Assembly (NCBI RefSeq): GCF_009192945.1
Contig: NZ_NSET01000045.1
Coordinates: 1-35,819 of the forward strand
DNA from: Xanthomonas maliensis
GTDB lineage: Bacteria > Pseudomonadota > Gammaproteobacteria > Xanthomonadales > Xanthomonadaceae
Reading direction: 5' to 3'
Length of the DNA: 35,819 nucleotides
Below the pieces are notes generated by a model that did not search any database, was not told the DNA's origin, and saw only the letters and a program-made list of their open reading frames with translations. The translations under genes and the position numbers were made by a program. This document shows, in pieces, positions 25,318 through 32,706 of the stretch (within the stretch, counting starts at the first letter, position 1; each line of letters opens with the position of its first letter).

Positions 25318-28293
25318 TCACCAGTTCAGGCCGAAGGCCAACCGGAACGTCCGCATCGGCGAGGCCAGCACGCCGGTTGGCGTTCCGAACGCGGTGTTCA
25401 AGTCGTCGAAGGTACCGGTCTCAGTGTTATAGCCGGCGTAGTTCACCCAATTGAACACGTTGATGATATCCGCCCGCACGTTGAACTTGACGCCTGCACC
25501 GGTATCCCATTCCTTGTTTGCCGCAATGCTGAACTCCTTGTAACCCAGCGTCGAATCCGGCTTGTATTGAATGATGTAGCACTGGTCGTTCCCCGCCACG
25601 CAGTTCTGTCCATAACGCGGCGTCTGGCTGGCCAGCGAGAGCTTGCCCGACAGCTTGACCTCGTACGGCAGCTCGTAGATGCCGGTGACCACCAGACGAT
25701 TCTTTGGAATGCCACCGGCTTCGCGCCAGCCGTAGTCCTGGATGCGCTCGCGATCCAACGCATAGTGCTCGCCGAATTGCCGGTTCTCCTTCGCATCGGA
25801 GTAGGTATACGCCAGCGTCAGCCCCCACCCCGATTCCTCGTCGAAGGGCTTCTCGACCTGCAGCGCGAGCTGGTTGTTGCGCGTCTCTACTCCGTTGGTA
25901 CCGAGCACGATGACGCTGTAGCCATCGGGTCCATCGGCCGGAGAACCCGAGGTCGTGCCTGGGGCGAAGAAGCTGCCGTCCGGCCGCCGGTTGCCGCGCA
26001 CGAAGGCGAAACCGTCGTGGCTCTCGATCCTGCTCAGGGTGACGTCGGTGTACCAGTCCTGCCCCCATAGCGGGACCAGGTTGCGCATGCCGATGCTGTA
26101 CTGGTCGGAGTACGGCGTCTTGATGTTGTTGTTGATCAGGTAAACCTCGCGACCGCCGCCGCCGGCGCTGCTGGCCGCCAGCGCATCCAGGCCAGCCTGG
26201 CTGGCATAGGCCGGATTCCAGGCCGTGCATGGGTCGCCCAGACAGGCCGGGTTGTTGGCGCTGGTGAAGTAATAGCTATAGGACTTGAACGAATTGTTGA
26301 GCTGTTCCAGCGCCAGGTAATCGAAGATGTTGCGATCGTAGGCGCGGCCAGCACCGCCGTAGATGACATGGGCCTGGTCGCCGAACAGGTCGTAGGACGC
26401 GCCCAGCCGCGGCTGCCAGGCATTCTTGAACGCCTTTCGGTTGTTGCCGGTGCTGATGTAGTCGTTGATGTTGTAGTTGGCGTTGCGCAGGTTGCTCCAG
26501 TTCTGCAGCGCGCCGGCAACCTCGGTCGGGGTGACGAAGTCCAGGAACGCCGGAGTCTCCTCGTAGTCGTAGCGCACGCCCAGGTTGAGCGTCCAGTGCT
26601 CGTTGACCTCCCAGTCGTCCTGTAGATAGATGCCGTACTGCTTGTTCTTGGACACCACCGAACCGCCTCCCTCCACCAACGGCGCACCGAAGCGCACCCG
26701 GTAAGGCGTATCGGTGTCGGTGAGCACGTTGTAGTAGTACTGGGGGTTGGCTGGATTGAACTGGGTGGAGTCCAGATCGATGCTCTTGAACTTCACGCCC
26801 ATCTTGACGGTGTGCGCGCCATGCCATTCCAGGCTGTTCAAGGTCAGGTCGTCCTGGAATGCCCAGCCCTTCTGCCCCTTGCGCTGGAAACTGCCGCCAG
26901 CGCCGGCGGCCAGCACCGTGGTCTCGTTGCCGCGACCGGGCGCGTAGCTCAGCACGTAGCCGCTGCCGTTATTGATTGGCGCCTGGTTCCAGAACGCGCT
27001 CTCGTAGCTGAGATTGGCCTCGTTGAGGAAGTTGGCGCCGCTGTACTGCCAGCGCAGGTTGGCGCGCTTCTCTTCCTGGCTGTTGACGCTGCCGTGCTCG
27101 TAGGTCGAGGTCTGGCCGACATCGTTGAGCTCGTCTTCCTTGCGGTACTTGCCGGTCAGCTCGAACAGGTTGTTGTCGCCGAGGGTCCAATCGATCTTGC
27201 CGAAGTACAGGTCTTCCTTGAACGGGGTGCTATAGGTCGCCACCAGCGGCTGCAGCTGCGCCGGCAATTGGTCGACGCGGTCCGAATAGATCGAACCGGG
27301 GATCACCACGTTGGGCGTGCTGTATTCCTTGGCCTCGTAGGCGATGAAGAAATGCGCCTTGTCCTTGAGGATGGGGCCGCTGAAGGTCGCGCCGTACTGG
27401 GTCTCCTCGAAGTCGTCGCGGACACCGGCCTTTTTTTCCAGCGGGCTCTCTTCGCGCCAGCCGTCATTGCTGGTATCCCAGAAGAAGCTGCCATGGAAGT
27501 CGTTGGTACCGGACTTGGACGAGGCGACGATCGCCGCGCCGGTCACCTGGTCGAACTCGGCCTTGTAGTTGGAGGTGATGACCTTGTATTCGCCGATGGC
27601 CGATTGCGGGAAGGGGTTGCCGCGGCTGGAGTCCTGGCCGCTGACACCGCCGGTGAGCACATAGTTCTTCTGGCTCACGCCATCGATGTAGACGTTGGTA
27701 CCGTCGGCCGAGGTCGCGCCCGAGCGCACCTTGGTGGTGCCGTTGGCATCGCGGGTGAACTGCACGTTCGGCACGGTGTCGGCCAGCTCGAGGAAGTTGC
27801 GCGTGACCCGCGGCAGGTTCTCGATCTGCACATTGGAGATGTAGGTGGCGTTCTCGGAGGTGCGCGTCTCCACCAGCACCGGCGGCGCCTTGACCTGCAC
27901 GGCATCGAGGGTGGTAGCGTTACCTGCATCGCCCGAGGCGGCCACGCCGCCGACGCCGATGTTCAAGGTTGCGGTCTGCCCGACCTGCACGGTGACGTTC
28001 TGCGAGTTGGTCTGGCCATTGGCGGTGACATCCAGACGGTACTGGCCCGGCGGCAGGCCGCCGACCGAGTAGCTGCCATTGCTGACCTGCACGCTACGGG
28101 TCAGTCCGGTGGCCAGGTTGGTGGCAGTGACCTGGGCCTGCGTGGCCGGTGCCGAATCGACCGTGACCTGGCCGCGAATGGTGGCGGCAGTGCTCTGCGC
28201 GAAGCTGGGTACCGCGCCCAGCAGCAGGCAACTGGCCAGCGCGCAGCTCAGCAGCGTGCGCGATGGACGGGAATGGGGATGGTGATGGCGCAT
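25318..28293 (-). CDS. TonB-dependent outer-membrane receptor, Oar-like, for carbohydrate uptake
   Basis: A 991-residue outer-membrane transporter. After a signal peptide (LLSCALASCLLLGAVPSFA-Q) comes a carboxypeptidase-regulatory/CnaB-like beta domain (TIRGQVTVDSAPATQAQVTATNLATGLTRSVQVSNGSYSVGGLPPGQYRLDV), then the plug (VETRTSENATYISNVQIENLPRVTRNFLELADTVPNVQF and the YIDGVSQKNYVLTGGVSGQD loop), then a long beta-barrel that ends FRLAFGLNW with a terminal aromatic residue, as expected for outer-membrane insertion. Oar-like receptors in Xanthomonas often belong to carbohydrate-utilisation loci. The ATG at 28293 follows GGAGGG. It lies between lacI and the GH144-like gene, on the same strand. 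Confidence 0.94.
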   Translation of the reverse strand: MRHHHPHSRPSRTLLSCALASCLLLGAVPSFAQSTAATIRGQVTVDSAPATQAQVTATNLATGLTRSVQVSNGSYSVGGLPPGQYRLDVTANGQTNSQNVTVQVGQTATLNIGVGGVAASGDAGNATTLDAVQVKAPPVLVETRTSENATYISNVQIENLPRVTRNFLELADTVPNVQFTRDANGTTKVRSGATSADGTNVYIDGVSQKNYVLTGGVSGQDSSRGNPFPQSAIGEYKVITSNYKAEFDQVTGAAIVASSKSGTNDFHGSFFWDTSNDGWREESPLEKKAGVRDDFEETQYGATFSGPILKDKAHFFIAYEAKEYSTPNVVIPGSIYSDRVDQLPAQLQPLVATYSTPFKEDLYFGKIDWTLGDNNLFELTGKYRKEDELNDVGQTSTYEHGSVNSQEEKRANLRWQYSGANFLNEANLSYESAFWNQAPINNGSGYVLSYAPGRGNETTVLAAGAGGSFQRKGQKGWAFQDDLTLNSLEWHGAHTVKMGVKFKSIDLDSTQFNPANPQYYYNVLTDTDTPYRVRFGAPLVEGGGSVVSKNKQYGIYLQDDWEVNEHWTLNLGVRYDYEETPAFLDFVTPTEVAGALQNWSNLRNANYNINDYISTGNNRKAFKNAWQPRLGASYDLFGDQAHVIYGGAGRAYDRNIFDYLALEQLNNSFKSYSYYFTSANNPACLGDPCTAWNPAYASQAGLDALAASSAGGGGREVYLINNNIKTPYSDQYSIGMRNLVPLWGQDWYTDVTLSRIESHDGFAFVRGNRRPDGSFFAPGTTSGSPADGPDGYSVIVLGTNGVETRNNQLALQVEKPFDEESGWGLTLAYTYSDAKENRQFGEHYALDRERIQDYGWREAGGIPKNRLVVTGIYELPYEVKLSGKLSLASQTPRYGQNCVAGNDQCYIIQYKPDSTLGYKEFSIAANKEWDTGAGVKFNVRADIINVFNWVNYAGYNTETGTFDDLNTAFGTPTGVLASPMRTFRLAFGLNW

Positions 28294-28355
28294 TGGTCCC
28301 TCCAGGGATCGGTACAGACTTGTTGTTGTGGACACGGCAGTCGTGCTGGAACGAA

Positions 28356-28371
28356 CGCTGCAAACGCAGCG
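28356..28371. repeat. Inverted repeat between lacI and the TonB-receptor gene
   Basis: CGCTGC-AAAC-GCAGCG, perfect 6-bp arms, lies about 63 bases before the receptor start codon in the 111-base lacI/receptor gap. It does not fit the three LacI-like operators, so it may be a weak transcript hairpin or a site for another regulator. Confidence 0.4.
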
Positions 28372-28404
28372 GGTGCGGACAGGACGTCCGCAAAGTCGGA
28401 GCAA

Positions 28405-29427
28405 TCAGGAATCGGGGCCGCGGGCGGCGCAGGACTCGCGCACCACCAGTTCCGGGGTGAGCAGCTGGCGCAGCTCGCCGTCCTGCCCTGGCTGATCGAT
28501 CAGCCGCAGCAGGCGAGCCATGGCCTGTTCGCCCAGGCGGGCGATGCTGACCCGCATGGTGGTCAGGGCCGGATGGACGAAACGGGCCAGCGGGATATCG
28601 TCGAAACCGGCCAGCGCGATCTGTCCAGGAACGGCAATGCCGGCCTGCGCGAACGCATACAGGCAGCCCAATGCCGTCATATCGTTGGCGGCGAAGACCG
28701 CATCCGGCAACGCATCGGCCGTCAGCATCGCCACGCCGGCACGGTGCCCGGAGGCCTCGTCGAAATCGCCAGCGAACTCGCTGGCCTGCGCCGCATGGCC
28801 GAACGCTGCCATGGCGTCGCGGAAGCCGCGCAGACGCTCGCGGGCATCGAAGTTCAACCGCGGCCCGCCGATGAAAGCGATGCGTCGATGGCCCAGCGAC
28901 AACAGGTGTTCGGTCATCGCCATCGCCCCGGCGTGATCGTCGATGCTCAGCACCGGGTAGGCGCTGCCGGGGACATGCGTATTGACCAATACCGTCGGCA
29001 AGGCCTGCGGCAGGTTGTCGGTCAGGAAGCCGGGCTGCTCGGCATAAGGCGACAGCGCCAGCAAGCCATCCACCCGCCCCCGCATCGCGCGCAACGCACG
29101 CCCCTGCACTTCCGGGTCGCCGTGGTAGCTGGAGACCAGCAGATGCTGGCCGGCGGTGCGGGCGGCGCCATCGATGCCGCGAATCAGTTCGGAAAAAAAC
29201 TCGCCATAGAGATCCGGCAGGACCACGCCCAGGGTCTGGGTACGCCGACTGCTGAGACTGCGAGCGGCGGCATGCGGGCTGTAGCGCAGCCGCTTGGCGA
29301 CATCCAGGACCTGTTGTCGCACCGGCTCGGCCACATTGTCGTGCCCATTCAACGCGCGCGAGACGGTCGCGACGGAGACCCGCGCTTCGCGAGCGACATC
29401 TTTGATGGTGACCGTACCCTTGGTCAT
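28405..29427 (-). CDS. LacI-family transcriptional regulator
   Basis: A 340-residue LacI/GalR repressor. The N-terminal helix-turn-helix and hinge read VTIKDVAREARVSVATVSRALNGHDNVAEPVRQQVLDVAKRLRYSPHAAARSLSSRRTQTLGVVLPDLYGEFFSELIRGID, a textbook arrangement. The periplasmic-binding-protein-like sensor follows, with RIAFIGGPRLNFDARERLRGFRDAM, PDAVFAANDMTALGCLYAFAQAG and ALAGFDDIPLARFVHPALTTMR. It heads the sugar operon, and two operator-like sites lie directly upstream of its own start, indicating autoregulation. The inducer is probably the imported oligosaccharide. GGAGGG sits 8 bases before the ATG. Confidence 0.95.
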   Translation of the reverse strand: MTKGTVTIKDVAREARVSVATVSRALNGHDNVAEPVRQQVLDVAKRLRYSPHAAARSLSSRRTQTLGVVLPDLYGEFFSELIRGIDGAARTAGQHLLVSSYHGDPEVQGRALRAMRGRVDGLLALSPYAEQPGFLTDNLPQALPTVLVNTHVPGSAYPVLSIDDHAGAMAMTEHLLSLGHRRIAFIGGPRLNFDARERLRGFRDAMAAFGHAAQASEFAGDFDEASGHRAGVAMLTADALPDAVFAANDMTALGCLYAFAQAGIAVPGQIALAGFDDIPLARFVHPALTTMRVSIARLGEQAMARLLRLIDQPGQDGELRQLLTPELVVRESCAARGPDS

Positions 29428-29470
29428 GCGTGTCGCCCTCCGCGACCACGTCCCAAAAACTGGCGCGGAC

Positions 29471-29484
29471 TGTAAGCGTTTTCA
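29471..29484. promoter_or_regulatory. LacI-family operator 1 upstream of lacI
   Basis: TGTAAGCGTTTTCA fits TGWNANCGNTNWCA at every defined position. It lies 44 bases before the lacI start codon. On the minus strand it overlaps TACAGT, a possible -10 element preceded 18 bases earlier by TTTACG, so repressor bound here would cover the promoter. Confidence 0.65.
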
Positions 29485-29516
29485 TAGAGGGGCGTAAACC
29501 CCTTTGGCACATCGCG

Positions 29517-29530
29517 TGAAAACGCTTACA
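29517..29530. promoter_or_regulatory. LacI-family operator 2 upstream of lacI
   Basis: TGAAAACGCTTACA is the exact reverse complement of operator 1, with centres 46 bases apart. Between them is a short hairpin, AGGGG-cgtaaa-CCCCT (29488-29503). Two opposed copies could allow two repressor dimers or a looped tetramer. Confidence 0.65.
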
Positions 29531-29858
29531 TATCAATCACCTAAGAGTGAGTGAGGCGTGAAGAAACGTGCTGCGTCGCAACAATAAGCGCTGACATGCG
29601 TCGATAAACGAAGCACGACGAGGTCACACTCACTAGCCTGCGTTGCTGTACCGCGAGTACGGGACAGCCGAGGACAGGATCGGGACAAAACCGGATCAGC
29701 AACGCGTCGCCGCCACCCGCCAGCGCCGCTGGGTGGGCCTGTGGCCCCGGCTTCCGGTGCCGAGGCGTTGCGGCAATGGCACGTTCGCGGCGACCGCAAG
29801 ACGCCATGGGGCGTGTCCGAGTGACGCGCGCCCGCGCCAGCCGCCCTGGAGCCGGCGC
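29531..29858. other. Noncoding stretch between lacI and bolA
   Basis: No convincing gene is visible; reading frames here have arginine-rich, alanine-rich composition without any family motif. The left third (about 29541-29636) is AT-richer than its surroundings and forms an imperfect inverted repeat (CTAAGAGTGAGTGA at one end, TCACACTCACTAG at the other). The remaining part is GC-rich with no recognisable signal. The stretch must hold the bolA 3' end and the upstream part of the lacI promoter region. Confidence 0.55.
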
Positions 29859-30140
29859 TCAGCCTACGCCCTGCCCGTCCTCCCCAGGCGCAAAGGCCTG
29901 GATCGATAGCGCGTGGATATCGGTTTGCATCATGTCGCCGACCGCGGCATAGACCGCACGGTGACGCGCCAGCAGCGCCTTGCCGGCAAAGGCCGTACTG
30001 ACGATGCGGACGTTGTAGTGGCCGCGGCCATCACGGGCACCGGCATGGCCGGCATGGCGATGGCTATCGTCGACGACCTCCAGCGCGCTGGGTGCCAGCG
30101 CCGCCTGCAAGGCGTCGCGGATCCGCTCGACCCGGCTCAC
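29859..30140 (-). CDS. BolA family protein
   Basis: A 93-residue BolA/YrbA-type protein. These small class-II KH-like proteins partner with monothiol glutaredoxins in iron-sulfur trafficking and affect cell shape and stress responses. The family core is evident: [15 protein letters not shown], then [48 protein letters not shown], with the RHRAVY and HALSIQA signatures. A GTG start at 30140 is favoured because it overlaps the stop of yciI by 4 bases (GTGA) and gives the normal length. Confidence 0.92.
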   Translation of the reverse strand: MSRVERIRDALQAALAPSALEVVDDSHRHAGHAGARDGRGHYNVRIVSTAFAGKALLARHRAVYAAVGDMMQTDIHALSIQAFAPGEDGQGVG

Positions 30141-30436
30141 GGCAGCACCCTGCGGAACGGCCGCACATCGGTACGTAGATAAACTCCGGCGTCGACATAG
30201 GGATCGGCATCGGCCCACGCGCGCGCCTGCTCCAGGCTGGCGAACTCGGCAATCACCACGCTACCGCTGTACCCGGCCGGTCCTGGGTCTTCGGCATCGA
30301 TGGCCGGACAGGGGCCTGCCACCAGCAGCCGGCCGGCGGCCGCCAGTTCCTGCAGGCGTTGCAAATGCGCAGGCCGCGCCTGTTGCCGCGCGGCCAGCGC
30401 ATCGGCCCGGTCATGGCCTTCAATCACGTACCACAC
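30137..30436 (-). CDS. yciI: YciI family protein
   Basis: A 99-residue YCII-domain protein starting with [89 protein letters not shown]. The His-Asp pair of this dimeric alpha-beta-barrel family is visible ([11 protein letters not shown] and the [12 protein letters not shown] segment). The biochemical role of YciI is unsettled. It is translationally coupled to bolA. In many relatives a yciB (septation protein A) gene precedes it; none is seen here, where scpA diverges instead. Confidence 0.9.
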   Translation of the reverse strand: MWYVIEGHDRADALAARQQARPAHLQRLQELAAAGRLLVAGPCPAIDAEDPGPAGYSGSVVIAEFASLEQARAWADADPYVDAGVYLRTDVRPFRRVLP

Positions 30437-30785
30437 GCCTCACCTCACCCACACTGACTGCACAGACCAGGAGTGTAGCCGGGTCAGCGCTGGACACCGC
30501 CCCCGCCCACGCATTACCCTTGGCGCTACTGCACACGCAACCGGATGCAGCGGCCCGTCGGCCCAGGCTCCATGCCTCTCTCGACGACCGCATCGCTGCC
30601 CACCACCGGCCCGCGTAGACGACCTCCTCGCTGTTCCGTCGCCGCATGCCACGCGGCGCACGTTGTATGTGGATATGTGGAAGCGCGCCGGCACGGGTGC
30701 GCCAGTGATCGCAATAACTTCAAGGCAAAGCCCTGCAGGCGCGGCTTCGACCGCGGCCGGCGACCGCAAGACCGATGTCGACCTG
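30437..30785. other. Divergent region between yciI and scpA
   Basis: This 349-base gap must hold the yciI promoter (minus) and scpA promoter (plus). The scpA reading frame stays open through much of it, with an in-frame ATG at 30675 that would add 37 residues, but composition there is not protein-like and no clear ribosome-binding site was found. I see no RNA gene or repeat in it. Confidence 0.4.
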
Positions 30786-31691
30786 ATGAATTCCGAACGC
30801 GCGCACGTCGCGACTCCGCCAGCCACGAGCGCGCCGCCACAGCAGCAGGAAATGCCGCTGGCGGTGGTGCACGGGCAACCGGTCCTGCAGATCCCGCAGG
30901 ATCTGTATATCCCGCCGGATGCGCTGGAAGTCATTCTTGATGCGTTCGAAGGTCCGTTGGACCTGCTGCTCTATCTGATCCGCAGGCAGAATCTGGATAT
31001 TCTGGACATCCCCGTCGCCGAGATCACCCGGCAGTACGTGGACTACATCAACGTGATGCAGGAATTGCGCTTCGAGCTGGCCGCCGAATATCTGGTGATG
31101 GCCGCGATCCTGGCCGAGATCAAGTCGCGCATGCTGTTGCCGCGGCCACCCAGCCAGGACGGCGAGGAAGACGATCCGCGCGCCGAACTGGTGCGCCGTC
31201 TGCAGGAGTACGAGCGCTTCAAGCAGGCTGCCGAGGATCTGGACGCCCTGCCCCGTCAGGGCCGCGACACCACCCCCGTGCAGGCGCATCTGCCCGAGCG
31301 CGCCGCGATCAAGCTGCCGCCGCCGGTGGAGATGAAGGAAATGCTGCTGGCGCTGTACGACGTGCTCAAGCGCGCCGAGCTGTTCAGCGGCCACGCGATC
31401 AAGCGCGAGGCGCTGAGTGTGCGCCAGCGCATGGGCGACGTGCTGAGCCGGCTGGACGACGGCAAGTTTTACCGCTTCGAGTCGCTGTTCACCGCCGAGG
31501 AAGGCAAGCTGGGCGTGCTGGTGACCTTCCTGGCGCTGCTGGAGCTGGCCAAGGAACAACTGCTCGACATCGTGCAGGAGGCACCGCTCGCGCCGATCTA
31601 TGTCAAATCGCTGGCCTTGGGCAACACCAACGCGCCCTTGCAGTTCTCCAGCGAATTCGACGACAGCGATACCGCCAACGCCACCACCTGA
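30786..31691 (+). CDS. scpA: Segregation and condensation protein A
   Basis: ScpA is the kleisin that bridges the SMC dimer and recruits ScpB for chromosome organisation. Homology begins at IPPDALEVILDAFEGPLDLLLYLIRRQNLDILDIPVAEITRQYVDYINVMQELRFELAAEYLVMAAILAEIKSRMLLP, the conserved N-terminal SMC-binding helices, and closes with the C-terminal winged helix (RQRMGDVLSRLDDGKFYRFESLFTAEEGKLGVLVTFLALLELAKEQLLDIVQE). I used the ATG at 30786 (301 residues, MNSERAHVATPP); ATGs at 30675 and 30852 are alternatives, and none has a strong ribosome-binding site. scpB follows 13 bases later. Confidence 0.92.
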   Translation: MNSERAHVATPPATSAPPQQQEMPLAVVHGQPVLQIPQDLYIPPDALEVILDAFEGPLDLLLYLIRRQNLDILDIPVAEITRQYVDYINVMQELRFELAAEYLVMAAILAEIKSRMLLPRPPSQDGEEDDPRAELVRRLQEYERFKQAAEDLDALPRQGRDTTPVQAHLPERAAIKLPPPVEMKEMLLALYDVLKRAELFSGHAIKREALSVRQRMGDVLSRLDDGKFYRFESLFTAEEGKLGVLVTFLALLELAKEQLLDIVQEAPLAPIYVKSLALGNTNAPLQFSSEFDDSDTANATT

Positions 31692-31704
31692 AGCCGATCA
31701 CCGA

Positions 31705-32706
31705 ATGGATCAAGCGCTGATCACCCGCATCATCGAAGCTGCCCTGCTGGCCAGCAACCAGCCCTTGCCGCTGACTCAGCTGCAGGGCTTGTTCCCGGAA
31801 GAGGAACCGGCCCCGCCCGGCAGCATCGAACGCGCCCTGGACCTGCTGCGCGAAGGCTGCGCCGAGCGCGGCGTGGAGCTGGTCGAAGTGGCCTCCGGCT
31901 TCCGCTTCCAGGTCAAGGCCGACGTGCATGGCTGGGTGGCGCGGCTGTGGACCGAACGCAAGACCAAGTACACCCGCGCAACCCTGGAGACGCTGGCGTT
32001 GATCGCTTATCGCCAGCCGATCACCCGCGGCGAGATCGAACAGGTCCGCGGGGTGGCGGTCAGCAGCAACATCATCCAGGCGCTGGAAGAGCGCGAATGG
32101 ATCCGGGTGGTCGGACACCGCGACGTGCCCGGCAAACCGGCGCTGTTCGGCACCACCAAGGGGTTCCTGGACTACTTTGGGCTCAAGCGGCTCGACGAGC
32201 TGCCGCCATTGTCAGAGTTGAAGGACATCGCCGAACTGGAACCGCAGTTGCCGCTGGATCGCGACGGCCAGCCGGCGGGCGCGCTGGCAGCCGGCGCTGC
32301 TCTGCCGGACGCCGGCGACGCCGCAGCGGCCGAGGCTGGCGCGGAGGCCGCCGCGGCGCCGCAGGCACCGGCAGTTGCCGACGCCGATGCAGCGCCAGCG
32401 CCAGAGATTGCTGCGACGGACGAAGCAGCCGACACACGCACCACCGAAACACGCCCCGAGTCGCCAGGCTTGGACGCGCACGCAACAACGCAGGACCCGG
32501 TCGCCGCGCTTGAACAGGCGGCGACGGCGCAGCACCCAGACCACGCCCGCGAGGGCGACCCCGACACCGCGCCGGGTACGCGCGCGGATGCAGTGAACGA
32601 AGACGAAGACAACGCCGTCGCGACGACGACCGTGGCTGTTGACGAAGCCGATTCCGACCCAGAGGCCGATCCGCAACGCGGCGGCCGGAGCCAGACACAT
32701 GAGTGA
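31705..32706 (+). CDS. scpB: Segregation and condensation protein B with long acidic tail
   Basis: ScpB dimers bind ScpA and modulate the SMC ATPase. Residues 1-185 carry the two winged-helix domains: MDQALITRIIEAALLASNQPLPLTQLQGLF, WVARLWTERKTKYTRATLETLALIAYRQPITRGEIEQVRGVAVSSNIIQALEEREWIRVVGHRDVPGKPALFGTTKGFLDYFGLKRLDELPPL. The remaining 145 or so residues are low-complexity, rich in Ala, Asp, Glu, Thr and Pro, and strongly acidic; this tail is absent from short ScpB proteins and looks disordered. The gene's stop overlaps the rluB start (ATGAGTGA), coupling the two. Confidence 0.94.
   Translation: MDQALITRIIEAALLASNQPLPLTQLQGLFPEEEPAPPGSIERALDLLREGCAERGVELVEVASGFRFQVKADVHGWVARLWTERKTKYTRATLETLALIAYRQPITRGEIEQVRGVAVSSNIIQALEEREWIRVVGHRDVPGKPALFGTTKGFLDYFGLKRLDELPPLSELKDIAELEPQLPLDRDGQPAGALAAGAALPDAGDAAAAEAGAEAAAAPQAPAVADADAAPAPEIAATDEAADTRTTETRPESPGLDAHATTQDPVAALEQAATAQHPDHAREGDPDTAPGTRADAVNEDEDNAVATTTVAVDEADSDPEADPQRGGRSQTHE

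Noticed and set aside
26812..29475. 887-codon plus-strand frame across the TonB-receptor and lacI genes
   Set aside because: It spans two well-recognised genes on the other strand and the gap between them, and shows no family signature.
29541..29807. Two overlapping 88-codon minus-strand frames between lacI and bolA
   Set aside because: No ribosome-binding site, no recognisable motif, and a composition unlike the neighbouring genes; they also cross the imperfect palindrome.
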